This document shows, in pieces, positions 55,587 through 64,000 of a stretch of 64,000 nt of DNA. The number at the start of each line of letters is the position of its first letter. Position 1 is the first letter of the stretch. The stretch comes from Gnetum montanum. Taxonomy: Eukaryota; Streptophyta; Gnetopsida; Gnetales; Gnetaceae. The translations under genes were made by a program, and so were the position numbers. The notes beneath the pieces were generated by a model. The model was not told the DNA's origin. It saw only the letters and a program-made list of their open reading frames with translations, and did not search any database. The stretch covers positions 224,681-288,680 of the forward strand of contig MNCI01002105.1 of the NCBI GenBank assembly GCA_015680685.1. Reading direction: 5' to 3'.

Positions 55587-56378
55587 TGATGGGACGTGAT
55601 ATTGCATGGGCTGCGATATCGTGTATGTGATATCTCGGTGTGCTGCCAGTTCTATAAATAAGAAGCAACATTCCATTATTTCTCATCCTAGGCTTAGATC
55701 GCAGTGAAACTCTAGCAGATTGATCATTCTAGATATAGAATAATTTCCATGTGCCCATAGTAGGAGTCCCAAAGTGAACATATCTTTATTCAAGCAAACA
55801 TTGTACCTGAACACAAGTTTGTGTACAGCAATAAAGATGAGCTTTTTGGATAAACCTTGCAATGCATGGAATAAGCTAGTTAGGATTTTATTTATTGTTA
55901 TTTATTTTTTATCATTTACTACTTTATTAGTTATTAAATCTCTCTCAATCATTCTTTCCTAGTTAAGTGCCTCAGTATGACCACTTCGAGCACGTACGTT
56001 ACACTTGGTGATCCCAGCAACGATTAGCATTTGGTAACCAAGGTTGCATCGGTTCATGGTGTGTATGGTAAGTGGGAATGGATGCTGACGCTAAGTTAAT
56101 TTAGACTTAGTTAGTTAGTTAGAGTTAGTTAATTAGTCTTCTCAACCCTTCACCTCACTAGCATAGGAGATAAAACATAAAAACTATAAAAATCATATAC
56201 CTTAGACTTACTTAACCATACATCGTGACAACTACAAGTAAGTCTGGGAAGAAAACGAATGATTAACCCTAAGTGTTCCATGAGGCGTGTAGGCACTTAG
56301 TCTATGGAGTTGTACCGAATCGCATGTGCTATGCTTGTATTTGTATGGTTGAGTGTAGGGGTATCTCATCACTCATCA
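55587..56378 (+). repeat. E4 3' LTR (792 bp, short subtype)
   Basis: TGATGGGACGTGATATTGC...cactcatca, followed by target-site duplication ccatt (56379-56383). TATA box ctataaataag near 55651, AATAAA near 55829. Confidence 0.9.
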
Positions 56379-56383
56379 CCATT

Positions 56384-57670
56384 TCAATCTAGAGAAATGA
56401 TCAACAATCACATTCTCGGTTCCCTTTCAATCTACCATCATGAGATCGAATTCCTATAAGATCACAAGCCACCATATGACACAAGGGCTCACTATTGGTT
56501 TGTTCATTAGGAAGTGGATTGCACTATGGTTTGTGTGCATGTATACCTTGTACCCAAGCACAAAGTGCCTAAATTTTTCCAAGGCATACACCTCTACCTC
56601 CAATTCTTTTTCCATTATGGTGTAGTTTAGTTGTGCACCCACAACACTTTGGCTCACATAGTGGATGTAGTATGGACATTTCTAATCATCCAACTACATA
56701 AGCATGACTCCCAAGGCATAGTTTGATGCATCTGTCATGATGTGAAATGGTTTAGACCAGTCAAGTGCTTATAGAATTAGAGTATCCACAAGCTACTGCT
56801 TGAATTGTTGAAATTCATTTTTGCATTCCTTAGTCCATAGCAATAGAGCATCTTTCTTTGTCAACTCCACCAATGGTTTAGCAATATTAGAGAAATTCTC
56901 TATGAATTATCGATAGTAGCTAGTGTGGCCAAGGAATGACCAGACATCTTGGATAGTTTTTGGCTAACAAGTAATTCCTTGGATGATCCTTATTTTCTTA
57001 GGGTCCACTTTAATAATTGCATGTGATATTTTGTGCCTCAAAATAATGTCCTTGTAAATCATCAAATGGATTTTTTGCCAATTAAGCTGAAGGTTGGTTT
57101 CTACACTCCTTTTCAACACTTGTTCAAGGTAGTCTAGCACTTGCTCAAATGTAGCACCATAGGTGGAGAAGCCATTCATGAAGACTTCCACCTCGCTACC
57201 AATCTACTATTGAAAAATGCAAAGGACAAGGTGTTAGAAGTTTGTGGGAACATTTCATAGACTAAAAGGCATCTTTTTGTATGCAAAAGTTTCCTAAGGA
57301 CTTATGAATGTTGTTTTGGCCTAATCTTTAAGTGTAATCTAAATTTGGTTATAACCACTATAAGCATCTAGAAAACTATAGAAGCAATGCCCAAAGATAG
57401 TGTCTAACACCTAGTTCAAAAATGGAACTAGAAAATGATCTTTATAAGTCACCATATTTAACAACTTGAAGTCAATACTGACCCTCCACTTACCACCTTT
57501 CTTTAGCATGATTACAAGTGAGCTAATCCATTCACTATCTACAATGGGATAGCTGAAACCCACCTTGAGGAGTCATTCAATCTCATCCTTGATAATTAGC
57601 TTCCATTTGAAGTTCAACCATCAATACGACTACCTCTTTAGCTTTATGGAAGGATTAGTATAGATGCAAT
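56384..57670 (-). pseudogene. pol: E3 RNase H and reverse transcriptase, broken
   Basis: From right to left on the minus strand: an RT block around 57400-57500, then SGYNQ-type sequence near 57350, the catalytic region MEVFMNGFSTYGATFEQVLD (about 57132-57191; FMDD has become FMNG), RLNWQK-type connection, then RNase H QSVVGAQLNYTIMEKELEVE, then EKFRHFVLGYKVYMHTNHSA (about 56510-56600; the last Asp reads Asn). It ends at the E4 target-site duplication. Confidence 0.8.
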
Positions 57671-58660
57671 GCTATCATATCCTAGGATCAATCCCAATGA
57701 GTTCAAGAGATGACGAGGCAAAGGCTATTTGGCCATTTGTTAACCACCTTTAACAACTTCTCTTTTGGTTCAGGAGTAAGGTTAGCATTAATTATTACCA
57801 AATTGCCATTTTCTAAGAAAGCATACTCCATGTTGGTAGGTAGAGTTTTCAAATCTAAGAGCTCCTATTTGAAGATTTCAAGGATTTTTGACTCTTCCTA
57901 ATAAGTATCATTATGTTCATCATCAAAGAGTTGGTGATGAACTTGCTCTACTTCATCCATTCCTTCAACATAGGCACTCATTAAGCTCTTAATTGGTTCC
58001 ATGCAATGTGTGTTGCTCTTAGGATTAGCTATCACCCACTAGGTACCCTCTTGCTTTGTGGCTACTGCATATAGGCACCTTTGATTTTCTACCTCATCTG
58101 CATATTGTCTACATGTTGGGATTAATGTACCTATTATGGTCCATAGTTTCTACACATAGTTGCACCTTATATCACTGTACATAATTCCTGGAACTCTCTT
58201 CTTCTCAATCTTTCCAAATGTATTTTTCTTGAAAATCTCCAAGGAAACGACTCTGATGCTTAGCCATACATCAATGGCACTTAGCCAAGCCCTTCTCATA
58301 ATGATTGGAAAGTTCCCCTTGTAATTATCAACTCGAATCACTAGGAAGTTAATAAGATAGGATTACCGATAGATAGTGGTCATAATGTCCTCCATTAGTC
58401 CCAAGGAAATAGTGATGGACTAGTTTACCAACTCAAGACAAATGTTACTCTTCTTAAGTGGAGGCTGGTTTTAGGCTTTGTACATCTTATGAGAAATCAT
58501 ATTAACACCAAAACCTAAATCCAAAAAATATTTGTAAGGTTCATTCCTAGTGATTTGCAAATAGATTAAGAAACTCCTAGGATTAAATCTTTTCCTAGGA
58601 AGGTGACTAGCCTTTATCCGGTTAGTTACAACATGGACTAGCATGATGGTATGCACCTTG
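57671..58660 (-). pseudogene. E3 protease and RT leader, broken
   Basis: On the minus strand 58471-58656 gives VTNRIKASHLPRKRFNPRSF and the active-site region YFLDLGFGVNMISHKMYKA (DSG replaced by DLG). 58150-58341 gives NYKGNFPIIMRRAWLSAIDV (G of IIMGR lost). About 57671-58140 matches the RT leader (YAFL, KWP). Confidence 0.75.
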
Positions 58661-59921
58661 GAATGTGTTTGGTTTGATAGGGACTCAAATGGATTTCATG
58701 AAAATGATGAGGGAGAAGCAAGGCTATTAGCTGCATAAGTTTGTGAGGGCTTTGTATGACTATTGGTTTGGAAGAATGGTCTTTTTTGGGATTTTATTTC
58801 TAAACCACTTAGCTAAGGAGCTAGTTGTAAGTTAATAGCCCTTGTAGCATTATGTTGCTACAATTGGGCTAGAATTTTTCCCTACATTGATGGAGTAGGT
58901 GGTAATTAAGTTGAAGGTAGCGGGAAAAGTGTAGAAGGATGAGGAGGATGATAAGGATATGGGGATTCCCCTCTTGGAGATGGAGATCAAGCACTATAGA
59001 ATTCAGAAGGGTAGTAGTGATGTTGGATTGAGATGTAACTAGAAGAATCACATGGAGAAATGGACTTTTGAACATAGTACCCATATGAATTAGACTACCG
59101 ATAAGAATACTATTGCATTGGCAATGGCATCCCCCAGGATTGTGGGTGCTGCCATTGATGATACTATTCATGAGGTTGTGGTGGAGCTCCACTTGAATAG
59201 TAAGCATGTTGTTGGTGCAATTGCCATAGGTTTCCTTGAGGATAAGACAACCTTTTGAGTGCTTTCCTTCTTACCAATCTAGGATTTAGAGCATACACCT
59301 TACACTCCTACAAGTGTGACACAATGGGGCAACATCCCTTAGGATGTTCATATTGGTAGATGTCACATCCACCATCACCATCTGTTTTAGATTTCACAAC
59401 CTCCTCTACTATAGAAGCCTTGCTGTTACCCCTTTGGTGGCATTTTTAGCTTTCTTTCTTCTTTTTTGATCATGATCACTACTTTGCTCTTTGGATGCCT
59501 CTACTATTTTTAGAGTATTTTGGAACTTTTCATCCAAAGAGTCCTACATTTTATCTACCTTAGCTGAAATTTTAGAGATAGATTTATGAACTGGCAAGGT
59601 TTTTCATTACATTATATCTCAAGTGATGCCTTCTCATCATTGTCACAAAACCAAACTTTCTTTTTTTGTTTGAAGGATTATGATTGTACTCCTCAGCACT
59701 TTTCCTTTTTCTAAACTCTCCTTCCTCCTTGACAACCTACTATATTAGCCTTTGAATCTGATGGACCCTTAATTCTGAAAGCTTCCCTTGGGCATAGATC
59801 TTAAGAGTTCTCCTTGTTTCTGTTCAAAGCCCATCTATGATATGGTGAAGCTACTTCCATTAAGAATAACCATGGCCAGGAATTTTATGCAAAAGGGAAT
59901 AGTACCTACCCATGACTGCAA
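58661..59921 (-). pseudogene. gag: E3 gag, C-terminal two thirds, cut by the X LTR
   Basis: Minus strand: the Pro-rich tail at 58869-59207, a zinc-knuckle-like CDIYQYEHPKGCCP (about 59317-59370, second Cys replaced by Tyr), a coiled charged segment, then the capsid domain end with RYYSLLHK at 59890-59920. The frame is cut at 59921, so the N-terminal gag, PBS and 5' LTR of E3 are missing. Confidence 0.75.
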
Positions 59922-60496
59922 TGTGACATCTTGTCCCTAGATGTTATGGCAAATGTTAAATATATGATATATTAAACATTATGCTTACAAACAAATTATA
60001 CTAAATATGAAATATATGTGATATTTGACATTATGAATAAAGGAAATAACAGAGAAAATGTAAAAGAAGAAAGGAAAGAATGCTTTATTGTTATGGAATA
60101 GTGTATTCAAATCATGATCTAAGAGTATTCCTTAGGACTTTCTTTCTTTAGCATTTATCCCTTAGAGGCAATCTAGTACTGCCACCACGGTTAGGCCTAT
60201 AAGTTGACCAAAAAGGATGCTTAGTTCACTTCCTATCCTGCTTCACCTAGCTCACGTGATTTGCCTGTACTAGCTCTATCACACCATCCTTAGCATGACC
60301 TCTAAGCTAGGGTATAAATTCATTAGTTCAAACCCCCAAATGTTACCTCAAGAGACATGTCCATTATTACAATGCACCCTTTCGGGCCTTAATTACAATT
60401 GCCCTTTTAGGTCTTGTTATTATAACAATAAAACTTGTTATGGAAAGGCATCATCTTTATTAGGTAGCAACATTAGTTTGGAATGAGGATGTGATA
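59922..60496 (-). repeat. X: LTR of an unrelated element (about 575 bp)
   Basis: The plus strand starts TGTGACATC (59922) and ends GATGTGATA (60496), so the ends form an inverted pair. Directly outside the right end the minus strand reads aaacctgagggaggtagat, a PPT-like purine run. This would make it the 3' LTR of a minus-strand element inserted in E3 gag. A 46-bp piece of a second copy is at 36050-36095. No protein of X is recognised. Confidence 0.5.
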
Positions 60497-61356
60497 ATCT
60501 ACCTCCCTCAGGTTTTGTTCATCCTCAAACGAGTCCACGGTCTCTATCTTTTATATAACTTCAATGTTTTCTTCCATGATCCTATGCTCCAATAATTTGA
60601 TATCTACTTTGAACTTGAAGTTGTTTCTTGCGTAGTTTGCACACAAAATATATGTGAGAAGGATTTATAGAAAATTAAATATTACTTTATTATTATTTAT
60701 CTCATTTTCTAAGATAATGACAATAGATAAATTAAAGAGCTACCAACCACAAATCACTAGTCTAACCAAGGTCACACAAATTGCAACATGTATCTGGTTA
60801 TCCAAGTGAAGCTAGGGCAAATTCTTTATTTCCAACTTTCATTATCTTAGATATTTTACATATCTAATTAAAATATAGATTAAATAATAAATAAAATTAT
60901 GAAAATCATAAATAAAAGTAAGGATGAGATGCTTCATGATCTTGATCAACCTTATAAATTAATGGAAATAATTGTAATTCTACCATAAGTGGTATATTAT
61001 TGGATGATCTTGTTTAAGATAGCAAGGCTTGATCTTGATTCTTCTCAAATTCTTCTTTAGAAATTTAGTAACTTGGTAACTTGGAAAAATCTAATATTGT
61101 ACCAAATATAATCCAAAGTCTTAATGAAGAATGTTGTTAGTCCATATTCATCAACCATTGTGAAGTAATTGGTAAATTGTGGTTCTTGATGAGAACTATC
61201 CATCAACATCATCTATTTCTAAATTTTATTAATTTTATTTATCTACTGAAGATTCAAAGTAAGCAAAATATGCACTGGCCAATGGTATTACATGTTGAAT
61301 TGATGGACACATCTTCTTCAATCAGGTTCATCTTCCAAGGATTCCTTTACATATTT
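60497..61356. other. AT-rich DNA, no gene seen
   Basis: Possibly the internal, non-coding end of element X. I can support no reading frame or repeat here. Confidence 0.3.
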
Positions 61357-61596
61357 CTATTTTAAGAATTGATAAACACCACTTCCAAGATTTGCATTGA
61401 AGTCTCCATAAAGAATAAATAGAACTAGATCAGTATAACTTAGAAATAACTTATTCTTCAAACTTTCTTCTGTTTTCTTAGTCAAGTATGCCCCTTGACA
61501 TAATCTAACATTGGAATATGTTGGTTTGGTAATCAAATGTGCGTTAACCATGCATACAAATCTTCCTGATAGATGAACTTTTAGAATTACTAACAA
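61357..61596 (-). pseudogene. LINE-type endonuclease fragment
   Basis: A 79-codon minus-strand frame contains YLTKKTEESLKNKLFLSYTD and LVLFILYGDFNANLGSGVYQ. GDFNA..G is the conserved motif of APE-type endonuclease/exonuclease/phosphatase domains of plant LINEs, and the spacing after the TEE...KN.F segment fits. No RT of LINE type follows in the window. It could also be a relic of a cellular EEP-domain gene. Confidence 0.45.
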
Positions 61597-61726
61597 GGCT
61601 ATGTGATTTTTTCAAAATATTAATTGTTCTTTCATTTCCATTACTTGAAGTTCTAGAATTTCAAAAATCATATTTTCTAAACTTCATTCGAACCTTTGTA
61701 CCAATTCAAACTTGGCTTCTTTATAA
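61597..61726. other. Boundary between the LINE fragment and E6
   Basis: No feature seen. E6 homology begins abruptly at about 61727. Confidence 0.3.
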
Positions 61727-62600
61727 ATGTGGAAAGATTTGGATGAAAAATTTCAAATTTCTCTAAAAATTGTAAAAGAATACAAAGAAAAAGGTAGTGA
61801 TCATGATTGCAGGAAAAGGAAAGAAGTTGAACGTGCCTACCTGCGGTAGTAAAATAGGTTGTGGAGACAAAATTAGACAATGATTGTGGGTGTGACATCT
61901 ACCAATATGAACATCCCAAGGGATGTTACCTTATTATGTAACACTTATAGGAATCTAGGATGTATGCTCTAAATTGTAGACTAGCATGAAGGCAAGCACC
62001 CAAAAAAGTTCCTTATCTTTAAGGCAACCCAAGGCAAATCCACCAACAACAATAAGCTTATAATCCAAGTGGAGCTCCACTACAACCATATTAGTAGTAT
62101 TAGAAATGGCAACACCCACAATCATTAGGAATGCCACCACCAAGGTATTAGTACCCTTACAGGTAGCTAGATCCATATGGGTACTATGTTTAGCAACCAA
62201 TATCTCCATGTGACACTTCTAGCCACAATTCTTTTTAGCATCACTACTATCCTTTAGAGTATTATAGAATTCATTATCCATCTACTAGAGAGAAAACCCC
62301 ATATTCCTACAACCCTTATCATTCTTTAGCACATGCTCCTCCACCCTCAACCCAATTACCACCTACTCCATCTATGTAGGGTGAGCTTCCACCCATTCGT
62401 AATCATGTAATGCTACTAGGATTATTAACTTACACTTAACTCCTTAGCTGAGTGGTTCGAAACTAAAATCTTGTAAAACATGATTCTTTCAAACCAATAG
62501 CCCTACTAAACCCTCACCTACTTATGCAACTTATCACCCTCTATCTCCTTCATCCTCTACTTCCATTCCTTTTGAGATCCCGTCAAACCAAATGCTTCCC
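61727..62600 (+). pseudogene. gag: E6 gag C-terminal part
   Basis: Charged segment, then a zinc-knuckle-like CDIYQYEHPKGC (about 61889-61925; second Cys replaced by Tyr), then the Tyr/Pro/Gln-rich tail with several TAG and TAA codons. The tail ends near 62400 (PPTPSM.GELPP-like). Confidence 0.7.
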
Positions 62601-63090
62601 AAGATTTGCATAGTTATGTAACCTACATTGTATTTGATTGGATCAAGGTGAGAAACCTTCCTAGAAAATAATCTAATCCTATAAGTCCTCTCATCTATTT
62701 GCAAATTTTTGGGAATCTTAACTCAAGTTCTAGAGTTCATATGATTTCTCACAAAATGTACAATCCCTCAAACCTACCTTCTCTCAAGAAGAGCAACATC
62801 TATTTAGAATTGGCAGAGTATCCCATCACCATTCCATTGGGACAGGTAGAAGATATTGTGACCACTATCTATGGGTGGTCTTATCCTATCAATTTTATAG
62901 TAATCAAAGTCTAGAACTACAAGGGGGACTTCTCAATAATTATGGGAAGGTCTTGGTTAAGCATTGTTGATGCATGAATGGACATCATAGATATTTCCCT
63001 AGAAATTTTCAAGGAAAATACATTTAGAAAGATCAAGAAGAAACAAGTTTCATGCATCACATACAATGATATAGGGTGCAACTAAGTGCA
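62601..63090 (+). pseudogene. E6 aspartic protease, broken
   Basis: The active site has decayed to NLNSSSRVHMISHKMY (about 62715-62760): LDSG is NSS. 62699-62914 is open: KKSNIYLELAEYPITIPLG, then QVEDIVTTIYGWSYPINFIV. Then GDFSIIMGRSWLSIVDA (about 62926-62976). Not active. Confidence 0.72.
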
Positions 63091-64000
63091 AAAACTCTAG
63101 TTTGTGAAAAGAGAATCCATTTCTACATTTAGATAGTGTGCAAATGAGGCAAATATTCAAAAGTGCTTGTACGTAGTAGCCACAAAACAAGAGGACACCT
63201 AGTGGCTGACAGTTGTTCCTAGAAGTAGCACACTTTGCATGGAACCTGATAAGAGCCTAACATGTGCATATGTTAAAGGCATGGATGAACTAGATCAAGT
63301 TCATTACCAACTCTTTGATGATGCAAATGAGATATTGGGAAAAGTTGGAAATTCCTAAAAATTTTAAAAAAGAACCCTTAGAGTTGAAACTCTACCTATT
63401 GATATTGAGTATGCATTTTTGAAAAATGGAAAGCTCATAATCATCAATGCCAACCTTTACTCCTAACAAAAATAGATGTTGTTAAGGGTGATCAAAAAAT
63501 GGCCAACAAAATTTGCTTGGTCATATCCTGAACTCATAGGGATTGATCTTAGGATATGCTAGCATTGTATGTACACTAATCCAGCCATGAAGCCAAAGAT
63601 GCAACTGTAGAAATAATTTAATTCCAAATTGAAATAGATCATTAAAGAGGAAATCAAATAACTCCTCAAGGTGGGGTTTATCTATCTCATTGCAAATAGT
63701 GAATGAGTTAGCCCACTTGTGATTGTGCGAAAGAAAGGTGGTAAGTGAAGGATTTTCATTGACTTCCATCTATTGAATATGGTAACATTCAAAGTTAACT
63801 TTCCATTGTCATTTGTGGATCATGTGTTGGATACTATATTTAGGCATTGCTATTATAACTTTCTAGATGGTTATAGTGGCTATAACCAAATCCAAATTGT
63901 ACTAAAGGATTAGGCCAAAACAACATTCACAAGTTCCTAAAGGACTTTTGCATATCAAAAGATGCCTTTTGATATATGCAATGCTCCTGCAACATTCCAA
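63091..64000 (+). pseudogene. pol: E6 reverse transcriptase N-terminal half, broken
   Basis: IEYAFLKNGKLIIINANL, then KKWPTKFAWSYPELIGIDLR (about 63500-63558), LKVGFIYLIANSE.VSPLVIVRK (about 63666-63735), IDFHLLNMVTF, then HCYYNFLDGYSGYNQIQIVL (about 63844-63903) and ICNAPATFQ at the edge. The catalytic FMDD lies beyond the window. Confidence 0.78.

Larger units (their letters stand above)
41843..56378 (+). mobile_element. E4: gag-protease-only Athila-like element, split by E5
   Basis: LTRs 41843-42637 (795 bp) and 55587-56378 (792 bp), with an exact target-site duplication ccatt at 41838-41842 and 56379-56383. Without E5 it is about 7.24 kb. It holds PBS, gag and protease, then jumps to post-pol sequence; RT, RNase H, integrase and aORF are absent. 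It was inserted in E3 pol in opposite orientation. LTR divergence is by eye about 8-10 percent. Confidence 0.9.
36096..59921 (-). mobile_element. E3: Athila-like Ty3/gypsy element, minus strand, split by E4
   Basis: Read from right to left: gag (from 59921), protease, RT, RNase H (to 56379), then E4 (41843-56378), then integrase (41842-40481), a shortened spacer, aORF, PPT and 3' LTR (36969-36096). The pol frame is interrupted exactly between the copies of the E4 target-site duplication ccatt. The 5' LTR, PBS and N-terminal gag are missing because the X LTR begins at 59922. An assembly artefact lies at 41232-41397. Confidence 0.83.
61727..64000 (+). mobile_element. E6: Athila-like element, gag C-terminus to RT, runs off the right edge
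   Basis: Plus-strand homology to E2 begins within gag (DLDEKFQISLKIVKE, about 61735) without LTR, PBS or capsid domain, and continues through protease into RT up to the last base. It has opposite orientation to E3, so it is a separate copy. All frames are broken. Confidence 0.78.

Overview
This is a gene-poor, heterochromatin-like stretch of a land-plant nuclear genome. I see no cellular gene, tRNA, rRNA or CRISPR array. Almost everything is decayed, nested retrotransposon sequence, mostly copies of one Ty3/gypsy family of the Athila/Tat type: FMDD-type reverse transcriptase, a primer-binding site complementary to the 3' end of tRNA-Asp, and an extra ORF downstream of pol. LTR pairs differ by roughly one base in ten by eye, mostly by transitions, and many stop codons are TAG where a sister copy has CAG or CAA. 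A large, slowly purged, methylated plant genome (gymnosperm-like or a large angiosperm) fits this; the species cannot be told from the sequence.

Layout. 1-1346 (minus): 5' LTR, PBS and gag start of an Athila-like copy (E0) running off the left edge. 1448-3245 (plus): a previously masked-looking PIF/Harbinger DNA transposon relic, with transposase followed by a Myb/SANT-like second gene. 3254-5080: irregular repeats and AT-rich DNA. 5086-10331 (plus): a chromovirus-like Ty3/gypsy element (E7: LTR, PBS, gag, protease, RT). 10332-10627 and 35278-36049 (minus): two halves of one Ty1/copia RT region, split by E1. 10628-35277 (plus): element E1 with 816-bp LTRs, itself split in gag by E2 (12902-25470). 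36096-59921 (minus): element E3, split in pol by E4 (41843-56378, plus; exact TSD ccatt), which is split by E5 (46546-53837, plus; exact TSD gtcac). 59922-60496: LTR of an unrelated element (X). 61357-61596 (minus): LINE-type endonuclease fragment. 61727-64000 (plus): gag-to-RT part of another Athila-like copy (E6) running off the right edge.

How the parts relate. E1, E2 and E3 have the full autonomous plan: LTR, PBS, gag, protease, RT, RNase H, integrase, a ~2-kb non-coding spacer, a long coiled-coil ORF (called aORF here), polypurine tract (PPT) and LTR. E4 and E5 are ~7.2-7.3 kb and share the same two internal deletions (RT-RNase H-integrase and aORF), keeping only gag and protease. They look like a non-autonomous gag-protease lineage that would depend on relatives such as E1-E3 for reverse transcriptase and integrase. 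The PPT motif recurs two more times inside these elements. The U3 of each LTR carries a cluster of short palindromes just upstream of the TATA box, with a different palindrome in each subfamily.

Assembly caution. The three N bases are at 41232, 41397 and 43410. The first two exactly bracket a perfect 164-bp inverted copy of 41762-41925; the third sits between two identical 41-bp direct copies. Both look like gap-joining artefacts.
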